This document shows, piece by piece, positions 11,740 through 22,965 of a DNA stretch of 64,000 nucleotides. The notes under the pieces are model-generated. The model made no database searches and was not told the origin of the DNA. It saw only the letters and a program-made list of their open reading frames with translations. The DNA comes from Macrotrachela quadricornifera (taxonomy: Eukaryota; Rotifera; Eurotatoria; Philodinida; Philodinidae): assembly GCA_022393335.1 (NCBI GenBank), contig JAJEKB010021543.1, forward strand, positions 396,977 through 460,976. Direction: 5' to 3'. Made by a program: the position numbers and the translations under genes. Positions within the stretch are counted from its first letter, which is position 1. Each line of letters opens with the position of its first letter.

Positions 11740-14277
11740 ATGAAGAAAGCTGCAAATTCAATTCGTATTGGTTTAATTAGACGACGATCTATAACTCCAA
11801 ATTTAGATGAAGATGAATTATCATCAGATATTCAACAACAAACAAATTATGAATTTATGAAAAAACAGGTTACTTTAGTTTTTTATGTATCATAAAAATG
11901 AAATGGTTTTTTTTTTGTATATTCTAAAAGAATAATCAAGACTATTCATATAGGAGATGTTCTTCATGTTAATTGAATTTATCTTTCAATCATATAGATA
12001 GAAAACATTCATAATTCTATTTTATTTCAATAAGTTATATAATATTGTAAATATATTTACTTTTTAGCGTGCAGACAGACGAATAAGTCGTAGTGCACCT
12101 GTAAAAGAGAAATTACAACAGCAACAACGTATTCATACATTAGAAACATCCAATATTCCTCATCTACATGATGTCAATGAAGTTCATACAAATACACATC
12201 GATATCCAAAAGTGAGATGAACAGATTGTATCTCTATGATAATATTTAGATTAACTTTTTATTTATATTTATTTATTAGACTCCCAATTCGCCTTTACCT
12301 CCATCATTTCCTCAACTACAAAGAGAAATAACAACAACTAATCTGAATGAAATACCAACCAAAACAAAGTCATATTTTTTAATAATTTTATAAATAAATT
12401 AAATCTATTGTTTATTTTCATTGTAGATGGTCAACAAAAAAGAAGATCTTAGTAGGAGTTTCAGCAGCTTTAGCGCTTGCTGCTATTATTGCCATTCCAA
12501 TTGTATTAGGTATTTTACTTACAAGATCAACAGGTATATTTATTTTGAGTGATCATTGACTTTTCTTAAGTACTAGAGTATATCATTATATATTAATCTG
12601 ATTAAACAAAAAAATACTCTTGTTGAGTAGTCGATAGAAATACTATTTTACAGAATAGGACAGCAATCTTGTCAAAAATATACCATATAATGTTTTTCTA
12701 CATGTAAAGAAAAAAAGATTCAAATTAGTGATGTCGCCAGAAGTAAGCTAAGCCAAGTGTTGCTCTTCTACTGATAGTCTTTACTCCAATATTGAAAAAG
12801 AATATGTAAAGTGTCATCCTAACACCGCTATAAGTTCTTTAAACGCTGCTCAGCTATTCATCTTTATCTAACTACATCTCCAGTTTAAACAATTCGTTCA
12901 TAGTTATTATATTGATACCTGATTACGTAGTTAATATATTTTTTTCTCGTAGAAACAACAAGTACGACAATAACAACAACTACTCCAACTACTACGATAT
13001 CACCAACAGTTGTTTCTGCAGAATGGTCCTTTGACAATACAGTAGCAGACCTCTACAATGTCTATAACGGTCAATTAATAAATGGTGCAACATATTATTC
13101 AAGTACTAGTGGAGTACAATCACCATATATAGGACATGGTCGCACACTTTATGTCTTTTATACATTAAATCAATCATTTCTTGTTTCTACTCCATTCTTT
13201 AATTTAAGTTATACAAGTTTTACTATTGAAGCTTGGATTTATCCTTCGACAACTACGGGTGATCGAGGAATATTTGGTCAATGTCAATGTTCAACATGTA
13301 CAAATCAATGTTTTTATTTAATTCTTCGATCTAATCGTTTATATGTTGGTTTTACATTAAATGATTTATCTAGTTCGACGACTTTGTCAAATACTTGGCA
13401 TCATATTGCATTTGTTTATAATTATGATACACAACAACAAATTTTGTATTTAGATGGAGTACAAGATGCTATCAAATCAAGTGCACAACCTTATCAAGGA
13501 AAAAATGGAAGTATTCAAATAGGTTCAACTCAAGTTTCTTCTACCACAAATTTTTTCCATGGTTATATCGATAATGTAATGATAACAACACGTGCGAAAT
13601 CTGCAGTAGAAATTTTACGTGATGCATCATTGATAGCCTATTATTCATTTGATATATCAAATCCAAATGTTGATAGTGGTCCTAATGGATTAAATGGAAC
13701 ATCAACAAATACAGTGACAGTTGTTGGACGTGTCAATGAAGCAATGCGTTTTCTCAGTTCATCATCTTATTTTCAAGTCTATGGCTTTTATCATGCTCCT
13801 TATGGCATTAGTACTACCAAACCATTTTCTATTTCTATGTGGATAAATCCATCATCTCTTACGACTTCTGTAATTGTTCAGCTGTTTCCTACATCTCTTA
13901 GCACTGGTTCATGTGTAAATCTACTTGGTATTTATTCATCAAGTAGTGGATCAACGGGACAGATATATGTATACAGCTATAATACTGGTCTACCAACATT
14001 GTTTGGTCCATATGTGACACAAAATACATGGACCCACATTTCTTTGATATATGGTTCGACGAATGGTTCTTCATTATATCTAAATGGAAATCTTTTTGGT
14101 ACCACTGCAACTACATCCTATGCTACAACTAATACTTACGCATACTTATTTATCGGTTACGCTTATAGTTGTACTTGGGCTTTTTTCAATGGTGCTTATC
14201 AAGGTTCGGTTGATGAAATCTATATTCACAATCGAGAACTAACACAAACTGACATTACTACTCTTGCGAATCCGTAA
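11740..14277 (+). CDS. Type II membrane protein with tandem LamG-like domains, copy 1
   Basis: Five exons (11740-11868, 12068-12211, 12280-12368, 12427-12533, 12953-14277) splice in phase into 597 residues. Residues 1-127 are a basic, Gln-rich cytosolic part ending STKKK. A transmembrane helix follows (~128-152, ILVGVSAALALAAIIAIPIV), then a Thr-rich stalk (~155-175). Two concanavalin-like/LamG-like jelly-roll domains make up the rest: ~180-390 with SFTIEAWIYPS and TWHHIAFVYNYDTQQQILYLDG, and ~395-597 with PFSISMWINPSS and TWTHISLIYG, ending in the usual 'VDEIYIHNREL'. The N-terminus has no signal peptide, so topology is type II with the LamG domains outside. The fold suggests glycan or protein binding at the cell surface; the ligand is unknown. 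A close paralogue lies at 45862-50028. Confidence 0.85.
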
Positions 14278-14753
14278 ACTATTATTATAACTACAAAGAT
14301 ATTATACTTGTTTACTTTGCTCTATACTTAAAAAAAACTATAATGTTTTATCATATTTTCCTTTGTGTAGTTAGAAATTAACATATCATCCATTTTCTGT
14401 AATATTCCACATTCCAATAAAATTTATTTTCTTCGCACAAAAAATTCATTGATTTATCAGATTTTGTACTAGAATAACAGAATAAATGTTATTAATATTT
14501 TTGGTGTCTTGATGAAAAAATTTCTCCTAAGATATATTGACTTGTACGAGGTCAGAGTAGCTAAGACTCTTATAGCAAATAGACAATTATGAAATTATTT
14601 ATTGTAGAATTGATTTGAATTAGCGAAAAGTGATACAAATGTGGTATGTGATAATAGTCAAAGAGTAAAATATACTTTTCATACCAAAAGAAAAGAGATA
14701 ATTGTTGTACTATTATTACTCAAATGATTGATTCTCTCAAAAAAAAAAAAAAA
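14278..14753. other. LamG-tRNA intergenic spacer
   Basis: AT-rich, no gene. The run of A at 14740-14753 reads as a T-run on the minus strand directly after the tRNA and serves as its RNA polymerase III terminator. Confidence 0.5.
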
Positions 14754-14826
14754 TGCCCCGGGTGAGGATCGAACTCACGACCTTCAGATTATGAGACTGA
14801 CGCTCTACCGACTGAGCCACCGCGGC
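14754..14826 (-). tRNA. tRNA-Met (CAU), copy 1
   Basis: On the minus strand: D-arm GCTC/GAGC with AGTCGGTA loop, anticodon loop CTCATAA (anticodon CAT), variable AGGTC, T-arm GTGAG-TTCGATC-CTCAC, discriminator A. The anticodon-to-T-arm part matches the animal elongator tRNA-Met pattern. The acceptor stem GCCGCGG/CCGGGGC has one G-G mismatch at the fourth pair. A T-run terminator follows. The second copy at 50297-50369 is identical. Confidence 0.93.
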
Positions 14827-15040
14827 GGCATAAGATAGAGAAGAATTCCGAAAGGAAAGAATTTCACTTACAACAACAAATAATCTCAGAACGAAACATT
14901 CTTTTCTATTACACCATAACAATGAGATTAGAAATATTTCTTGAAATTCACTTTTTTTTTGTTATGTTATAACATGATGAAATTTTAAGTATTTATTATT
15001 TAACATTGAATAGTAAAGGTATACAAAAAAAAGTTATGTT

Positions 15041-15200
15041 TAATAGTTCATTAGTTTTTTCTAATTTTTCTTGTTTTCGATAAAGATTAACAACTTATTC
15101 AGCACTTGTTACATCTTCAACTGATTTATCTTCTCCTTCTCATATTTATATTATAGTTGATTAGATACTTTAATTAAACTTCTAGGAAATCCCTTTATAC
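15041..15200 (-). pseudogene. Relic of DNA ligase I last exon
   Basis: The plus-strand sequence here parallels 50590-50765, the final exon of the intact ligase: 'TTTTCTTGTTTTCGATAAAG' and 'TTCAACTGATTTATCTTCTC' occur in both. The relic has indels and stop codons (for example within the segment matching RFIRERED) and loses similarity at about 15200, where the exon begins in the intact gene. It follows tRNA-Met exactly as in unit B. Confidence 0.8.
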
Positions 15201-15562
15201 TTCATTTTATATTCAATCGGAATAATTTATTGGTCAAATAAAATTTACAGGTTATTCATTCGTTTCATATAGTTTTGAAATTCTTCACAACTATACAATT
15301 CATTTTGATGACATTAGTCATCAATTCGTATGTACCGCTTGAAGTGTCAACATATTTAGTTATCACTTAAAGTTCTGTTACCAGTAAATAAAAAGATAAA
15401 GATGTAAAGATATTTTTATTTTTATTTTTATTTTATCAAATGTTCACAATAGTTGCTATATGATTATTTATAATAAGTTAAGTCCTTTCTAATAATTTAT
15501 TAAAAGGTTTCTTAAAACTCTTTCTAAAATAATTTTCAATTGCCTTGAAAACCGCATAAATA
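15201..15562. other. AT-rich spacer before a Tc1-like element
   Basis: Left end of the 28.5-kb island that separates the ligase relics. No gene or repeat is recognised. Confidence 0.35.
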
Positions 15563-16852
15563 CCGTGGTTTGCAAAAAGGATTGGAACAAATGTTTGATC
15601 TATATTAATGGCTAATTCAACTTTTTTCCAAAAAAATGTTTCTTTGTTTAGTAGATATAAGTTCACAATTTTAGAATATATAATTCAATATTCGATTCGC
15701 TCTTCTTTTGATTCGATAACCAAGTAACATCTCTTCTTCATGCTGTTCATCAAATTGATTATGATTTTGTTTCAATATTTTTCCATTCCTCATGGATAAA
15801 ACGTTTCAACTCATTAATATTTTCTGGTTTTCGCTTTTCAACACGATGTTTTACGATGTTCCACAAATTCTCGATTGGATTAAGATCAGGGCTATTTCAA
15901 GACCAATCGAGAGCCTGTGGAACATTTTTATCCAACCATTTTTTAGTTGTTAAAGATTAATGCGTGGGATCGTTATCCCGTTGCAGTTGCTATTTATTAT
16001 TAAACTGCCGTCTTGCATTATCAATTAAGTCATTTTCTAAGATATCAATGTAATAATCACTACTCATAATCTTTTGAAATGAAGGAAAACCAATCAACCC
16101 ATTATAACTGATGGCACCTCAAACATGGACCTTTTGTCGAATTTTTGGTACTCGTTTTTTTTCTTGTTTTGAATATTTTGACCAACGATGAATTGTATTT
16201 CTAAACAATTGAAATGAGCACTCATCAGTAAATATCGTAAACTTCCAATTAACTGTTAAATGCTCTTTGGTCCATTGAACTCGACGTTATTTTTGTTCAT
16301 CTGTAAGCATTGGGGTATTTAACGGTAAATAATTCTGATGACCATGTCGATGTAAATGGCGTGAAATTGTACTGATGGAAACAGTTAAACTACATTGATC
16401 CTGTAATTTTTCAGCTAATTCTGTTAATGTAACTTCGTTGTTTCATCGAATAAATTGACCTAATGTTCGACTATGTTTTGGACCAATAACACGTTTTCGA
16501 CCATTGCCTGGTTGATATTCTAAAGAACTTTGAGTTCAGAGTTTTTTTGAATTGGTAACTAATTGTGGACAATGGTATCTTGGTATCCTGATGAATCTTT
16601 CTGGCAGAACGAATTCCTATATTCCAATAATGTAATACAGAAATATGATGAGATCTTAACTGATTTGTCTTTACCATTTCAGACCGCCATTAACCAAGGA
16701 CAAAAGAGAGATGAATCAGATATGTGAATTTTTTTAGTAAATTATCTAGTAAGAATATATCCACAATAGATACAAATCAAATGCTAAAAAAAGCTAGAAA
16801 AAATAAATTCTTTATGTTGTCATTTTGTTCCAATTCTTTTTGCAAACCACTG
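15563..16852 (-). mobile_element. Tc1/mariner element, full length but inactivated
   Basis: About 1.29 kb, flanked by TA on both sides. Inverted ends share GTGGTTTGCAAAAAG-ATTGGAAC (left at 15563, right at 16852 in reverse complement). On the minus strand a Tc1-type transposase is readable: an N-terminal helix-turn-helix region starting MVKTNQLRSHHISVLHYWN at 16677, then near 15980 the DNDPTH motif and near 15890 'NSPDLNPIENLW' with the final acidic residue. Stop codons directly after DNDPTH and before NSPDLNP, plus frameshifts, show that it no longer encodes an active enzyme. Confidence 0.9.
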
Positions 16853-17159
16853 TATGTTAAGTGTGCAGAATAAGAGAATTCTTTATTTTATTTACAATTT
16901 ATACGTTTTTTTTATACAAATGCATCAAAAATTTATCTAGTTGTTTTCAAGTGATTCATTTCATTTCGTTTTTAGTTCGCTTCGTTTTTATCAAACTGAT
17001 AATTAGAGAGAAAATAGATATCGTATCGAATGTCACTTTATATATCTTCTGTCTTATGAGATTCAATACTAATTTCTATCAGTTATTTTTTTTCTTTTCT
17101 TTAACAAACGATCTAACCATGTCATGTGTCATTTCGATAAATGCACATACTATCTACTC

Positions 17160-18130
17160 AGATGAAAGAATACGCCATGGTAAACGCCGTTAAACAGTAA
17201 AAAACGACGACAAACGGTCACCTTGAAGCCATCGTTTACAGTGAATCGTAAAGCGTTTTGAAAACGACGAAAAGCTACAGTCGTTTCCTTTAGTTGTTTC
17301 CGTCTCATTTGAAACGATAGCCGTAAGGCCTACTGTTTTTCACCGTCATCAAGCCGTATTCCGCCGATAGCTTAGAATGTATTGCCTTTTGTCAAAAAAA
17401 AATGTTTTTTTAGTCTCTATATATATGAAAGGTCACTTATTTTAAATGTAATGATTATTTTAATATAACGATTATTTTAAAAAAAATAATTATTTTGAAT
17501 ATAATGATTCGTTTTTTATTTAGATTGGTCCAACACCAATACAAATTGTAAGTTATTATAGATAAAATGATTATTTTTTTATTTAGGCTGGTCTAATACC
17601 AATATGGATGGTAAGTTATTTTAAATAAAATAATTATATTTTTAGTTAGAATCGCGATGTTATTCTCATAATTGATGATTAATCGCTGATGTTTGCCTGC
17701 TTTTGATAATATGGGCATCACAGTATAGAATCGTAAATACGATAGTATACTGTGATCGTACATCGTCGAATTTCGTCGTATACAATCATATATGAGCATC
17801 GTAATGCTCGTCCTGAATAATTATGATAGAGTCGACGAAGTAAAAGCTACTTATACTATCTGGTGTAAAACGTCTAAAAAAACGGTGCGTTTTTGACATG
17901 AAACGGCTGAAAAATGGCAGCGATATGGCTCATGATTATTCACCGGAAACGACCTGAAACGGCACTGTTTCCGTTCCGGAAAAAAACTACATATACAAAT
18001 CTGGGTTAACGGATTACGGTATTAAACGGCATCCGCCCATGCCCGTTTCCTGCACAAATATAGCCATTTTTTAGTCATTTCATGCCTCATACGGCACCGA
18101 AAATGGCGTTCGAATCATCGACGTGGGTAG
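17160..18130. repeat. AAACGGC/CGTTT-rich segment, decayed repeat of unknown class
   Basis: Two patches (about 17165-17370 and 17870-18120) are far richer in CG than the surroundings and carry many AAACGGC, CGTTT and GTTTCC words in both orientations, e.g. near 17940-18000 and 18020-18050. They flank the AT-rich mini-repeat at 17450-17640. No ORF or clear terminal repeat is visible. A non-autonomous element is likely. Confidence 0.4.
17505..17645 (+). repeat. Two tandem ~63-bp units that look like 24-nt mini-exons with splice sites
   Basis: Unit 1 reads TTTATTTAG, then ATTGGTCCAACACCAATACA + AATT, then GTAAGTTAT. Unit 2 reads TTTATTTAG, then GCTGGTCTAATACCAATATG + GATG, then GTAAGTTAT. Each has an acceptor-like end, a 24-nt open core (translating to IGPTPIQI and AGLIPIWM) and a donor. 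Changes in the core leave the frame open. Whether these are expressed exons or a simple tandem repeat cannot be decided from sequence. Confidence 0.4.
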
Positions 18131-18524
18131 TCCTACAAAACTTTATATCGATTATTAGTCATGATTATTTTCTTTGATTTTATCAGTACTGCACAGTCGA
18201 CTGATTGTGTGACCTCGTATAAAAAATAAGAATAATCCAACGTCTGTATTTTTATCATCTTAATGGTTTACTCTGTGGTGAACCAATGGTACGTTTTTCT
18301 ATTCAATTTTTGTAATGAACATTGACCATTCTTTCTTCAGAAATGACCATAGTGGACGTATCCTTGAAAGTTACTTTTTTTGTTGATGATCTGACTAGAC
18401 ATAACAGGCGCGCATTTTTCGCTCATTCTCATTATTGTATATAAAAAAAGAAATTGTTGATGAATAATTCATATAATCAATATTGATAATATTTTACGTA
18501 TATTTCCTGAGTTCTCGTCTAAAT

Positions 18525-18976
18525 ATGTGTGTCATTGAGCAAGTACGTTTCAATGAAGATGTTCTTCGTTGTTGAATAATTGGTATAAAATAAACTACGT
18601 TATTTTTCTCATAGATACAACGAACATCTTTAAGTCAAGTTTCCGCGATGTTTCCAAATTCATATGGTAATGGATGGCAGAGTAAGTGTATTGGTTCTAT
18701 TTTTTGTTATCAACTTTGTTTTCATAGATGCTGTCAACGATCTGACAATAATGGCACATCACTTTGGTTCGATCGTTAAAATATCTTTACAACAGTCAAT
18801 CACTTACAAGGACTATCTAGAATTTGTGATTTTGTAAGCATCTGAATAAGTAGTCTCAACAAAAATGAAAATTTCCTTTTTCTAGTTATGACGATCAGAC
18901 ATCAGCAAAAAAATTTTTGATTATCATCAACTTGCAAACAAGTTGCATAATACGAATCAAATCTTCATTAATCTAG
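18525..18976 (+). CDS. Small RRM-like protein, four exons (predicted)
   Basis: Exons 18525-18542, 18615-18681, 18728-18833 and 18886-18976 join with GT-AG sites and consistent phase into 93 residues: a start MCVIEQIQRTSLSQVSAMFP, a middle 'DLTIMAHHFGSIVKISLQ' and a later 'YLEFVIFYDDQTSAKKF'. The last two segments resemble the helix 1-strand 2 region and the RNP1 strand/helix 2 region of an RNA-recognition motif (FG-x-I-V-x-I ... F-V-x-F-x-D-x-x-x-A). The first RRM strand with RNP2 is not clear, so the domain may be incomplete. The first exon is only 18 nt, so the start is tentative. No neighbour suggests a role. It could be a decayed gene fragment, but three introns in phase argue against random matches. 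Confidence 0.4.
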
Positions 18977-20005
18977 CATATAAAGAAATAGAAGAAAACA
19001 ATTAATCTAGATGAATTAGAAGAAAAATGATTCAAAGTTTTTTCAGTGATCTGTTTGATCGATCATTGTTCATATTGTTTCACTTTTTTTGATTGTTCTA
19101 TCTTGATAGAAATTATAAAAAAAATAAAGAAATATTTCATCTAGAGGGCTTACATCCTTGCTTCATAATCTGATAATCTATTATCTTATAACACGTACAT
19201 TTGTGCAAAAAGTAGTATATCATTCAACAACACAGATTCTACTTGAAGTGAAAGAAAAACATACTTACTAGTTTTGAAGTTTTATGTGGAAGATGAATTA
19301 GGTCTCATCAGCTAAATTGTAGCAAATATGTATGCATGAATTTATTGTGAGCGTGTGACAGAGCAACATATTTCACAAGAACGGTTCTGCATGCAGATGT
19401 GACAATTGAATCTTGAAGTAGAATTTGGTAGAATAAGGTTGTCAATAAAGATTTTCTCCTTATTCATATTTATCGTACTCACACATCCTTATAATGTGCC
19501 TATTGGATGTCTCATTGAGTAAAATACAACAATTGTTTTTCGTTTTAATCGTGATATTGTTGATTAAAGGAAGGTAAAATACTTCTGTGCAACTATTTTT
19601 CATAAAATTAATCTTAAATAGGTTCAGTAAAATTCCTATTGATAAATCATCTTACAAAAATAACGATCGATTGCTATTTCTACTGTCAATCTTGTTTAAC
19701 TTAATGTCTCCTCTTTATTTATTAATTTTTAATAAAGACGTATCTTGATTATTGACTAATGGGAAACCTGCTTAGAGATCAAATGGTTAGTTTTAGTGAG
19801 AGCATGATAATACAAATATTCATTGATGTTTGTTATTTTATAAATTATTTGATGTTATCTGTTTCATTATTCATATGTTAATATAAAATTCATAAGATTT
19901 AGTATGTCCCAAAATGAAGAAAATATATTCAAAAGGATGAATTTCATATTGACTCTTTGAACGTTGAGTTATTACTCTGGAGAAGATAGTTAACAATCGT
20001 CAGTA
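18977..20005. other. Intergenic, no gene seen
   Basis: AT-rich, no ORF or repeat that I can support. Confidence 0.35.
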
Positions 20006-20925
20006 TTACTTAGGGTATACCAAAAGTAGTGAGCCTGATACTTTATTCTTGTATCGAAGGCTTGGAGAAATTTTCTTTTTTTACCAATAGATAGAGCGTG
20101 TTTCACTCTATTTTTCTATGCTATTTGATCAATATGAAACTGTTATCATAATAATAAAATTTCGATAAGATCGGTTTCTGTCGCATATGTGCTGGTAGCA
20201 TGAAATCTCGTGTGTATTTTTGGAATAACTTTTCATAGAAACAATATAGAGAACTACGGTTTTCGCCGTTGGAAAGAGGAGATGAAGTCGCATCGAACCA
20301 TATATTATCGATTTTTCTAACATGATTTCTGACGGTTTTTTTATTCTATTTTCTAACCGTCGGACAAACGCTTGTTTCATGAAGAAAAGAAAAAGCAAAA
20401 AATTTGATAGAATATCCTAGTAGAGATTCGTCTAGAATAGGTATTATCCATAAATAATTAAATTTAAAGAGCTGAGTCTTACGCAGTTTGTAGATCTTCG
20501 ATTAACGGTTTAAATGTGAACACGATTATTGACAATTTACTATAAACAACTCATGCAATAGATTTGCTCTTTAAAAGGTGAGCTAAAACCTTACAAAAAG
20601 CAGGTTAGAAAAATCAGTAATACATAGCTTGATGCGTCTTCATCTCCTCTTTCCAACGGCGAAAACCGCAGTTCTCTATCTTGTTATCATCAAAAGTTAT
20701 TCCAAAAATACTCACAAGCACTCATGCTCATGCTACCAGCGTATATGCGACAAACACAGATTTTATCGAAATTTTATTATTATGATAACAGTTTCATATT
20801 GATCAAATAGTATAGAAAAATAGAGTGAAACACGCTCTATCTATTAGTAAAAAAAGAAAATTTCTCCAAGCCTTCTATACGAGAATAAAGTATCAGGCTC
20901 ACTACTTTTGGTATGCCCTAAGTAA
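20006..20925. mobile_element. Non-autonomous DNA transposon with ~300-bp inverted repeats
   Basis: The arms 20006-20305 and 20630-20925 are inverted copies; both ends read TTACTTAGGG-ATACCAAAAG (one varying base) and are flanked by TA. The arms match along their length, e.g. GAGCCTGATACTTTATTC, ATAGAGCGTGTTTCACTCTA and the inner TTTTCGCCGTTGGAAAGAGG. The ~320-bp centre is unique and has no transposase. TA flanks suggest the Tc1/mariner superfamily. The ORF at 20129-20398 is an accident of the arm. Confidence 0.85.
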
Positions 20926-22663
20926 TAGTAATGAATGTACTGTTTAATTAATCACAAGATCTTTGTCTATAGGTCTATAGAATCCATAAAAGTCTCTCTC
21001 TGTAATTGATTCATAGATTATCGTCAAGAAAGAAAAACAATTTCATTCTCAAAGTTAATGTTCTCAGTTTCCGATTGATAAAAAACAGAAGAGCACTTTG
21101 TTTGAAATAGTTACACTATAGCATGGCAAGTAAAAATAAATTTATGTTAAATATGTTTACATAAAGAACTGTCTATTTTCATAAGTGATGAACAGTTTTC
21201 GAAAAATTGGTATAGAGAGTTTAGAGGAAAATATATAATAATAGGTCATGAAAACTAATATCTGTTTTCACAATGATTCTCATATACCTTGATAAAACAT
21301 TTTGATTGTTGGTTCTCCATCAATCCTTATGATCTGTATCGAGTTCGACACCTATTTCGGTCGAAACCAGTTATCAGACAGTTTGAAAAAAATTGCAAGA
21401 GAATGAATCAACATATTGATATCAGGTTGCCCAGAAACTTCGTGCAACTATATCCAAACTACGTGCGCCGTACATTTAGTTTCCACTATTGCTTAGAGCT
21501 TTCAGTTTTAGCATATTTCATTCATTTTGAGTTTAATTTCATCTTTCTCTTTGGATGAAAAAAATTGTTGCCGTAACCCATGTCTATCTATGATTGAAAT
21601 ATTATAGTTCGAATTCATTCTTCAATAAAATCGTGCATGAGGTATCTGTTTTACAAATCGAGATACGCAGTTTCATAGGGTTTATCAGGGGCTGCAAGAT
21701 CTCTTCAAAATCTCGTTGCATCATTTTAAAAGTTTCATTACATAGTCAGTTTTAGTTGCTCTTTTTATTAGAAGTCTTAGCATTTCAAAATTCTCTAATC
21801 ACGTATGAAAGATTTTATAGACATCCTCTGAAAATCTCCAAAAGCTTTGAACAATCATTTTTCAATTCCGACTATCGCAGATTATGACCCAGAGAAAAGT
21901 TTACCTTTTCGAAATTTTTTCTCTTCCAGCATTGATTTGATAACGAGATATAAAGATAGTAACTCACTCACATCATCATTTCTGAAACATAGACAGAAAT
22001 GGTTATGAAAACTAAGTCCTTTCATACTAAGGAAATTATACTGGAAACGCGTGGATCATGTTAAAACTGTGCTCGTTACAAAATGATGTAAAGTAATTGC
22101 TTGACGCATTCAATTCAGGTATAATTACACGAACTTAAGGAACGATCTTATAAAAGATAATCGATAATTTCTTCATTCATTAATTAGCTGCTTTGAGATC
22201 TTCTATTAATATAAAAGATCACCACAGTTTAGCCATTGTAAGAGAATGGTTAATGATATACATAGAAATGGAAGAGATTTGTAGAAAAATTTTTTCACAA
22301 TGAAAAAATCTGTTTTTCATTGAATTTTTTGAAGAATATCAATTGAGAGCTTTTCTTAGATGAAAAACAAGTTTTAAAGAATAATTTTATTTATTTTTTT
22401 TTCTGTTGTTTTCAATGAATACAAAAAGGAGAAAATACTGATAAAAAAAAGCAACGAAACTAATATTAGGTTCATTCTATAAATTTTTTTTAAATAAGTT
22501 TCTCTCTTTTTAAAGCTACATTTTATTATTCTAAAAACTAAAACAATAAAATTGAATACAGTTAGAAAATGATAACGACATGATAACTGATACAAACGCA
22601 CAAATTAAAAAAAATTCAAATATAGCTTTATAATATGCTATTGAAGTGCTTGTACGATGGAAA
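20926..22663. other. Intergenic, no gene seen
   Basis: AT-rich; the ORFs at 21289-21558 and 22374-22601 lack domains and have codon use unlike the real genes. Confidence 0.35.
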
Positions 22664-22965
22664 TACAGGATGTTTCGAAAGTTCTTGAAGAAAGTAAAAT
22701 TCTAGAATTCTACTATTTATTAAATTTAATCGACCAACTTTTTCAGATAATAGATATAAGTGTGAAGTTTTTGTTTGTATGGACAAACTTCATAAGTACC
22801 GTACAAATTTATAACTTTTGACTAAAACACCAAAATAACTTCGTTTTCCAGCCACTTTAAAGTGTTTCTCTTCCAACATCTCAATTTTTTTGCATTTTTT
22901 GTAAGTTCTACATTGCTCATATCTTAGGCTATCATTCATGTGCGATATATGTACAAAAGCTTATC
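22664..22965 (-). repeat. Dispersed repeat copy A, inverted relative to 26935-27115
   Basis: Begins TACAGGATGTTTCGAAAGTT, a Tc1-like end. From about 22785 to 22950 its reverse complement matches 26935-27115 closely, including AACACTTTAAAGTG and TTTTAGTCAAAAGTTATAAA. It is part of a non-autonomous DNA transposon or a fragment of one. Confidence 0.65.

Larger units (their letters stand above)
6595..15200 (+). repeat. Duplicated unit A (membrane protein - LamG - tRNA-Met - ligase relic)
   Basis: This block matches 44595-50770 in the same orientation and order: upstream DNA, small membrane-protein gene, a shared segment ending near 7500, then from ~11280 the LamG gene, tRNA-Met and the last DNA ligase I exon. 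About 3.8 kb (roughly 7500-11270) is present only in this copy. A further collinear ligase relic (exons 9 and 8) lies at 43690-43860, across a 28.5-kb interruption. Confidence 0.8.

Noticed and set aside
16861..17193. 110-codon plus-strand ORF next to the Tc1 element
   Set aside because: Phe/Ile-rich product from AT-rich sequence, no signal peptide-domain structure, no splice partners, no second copy.
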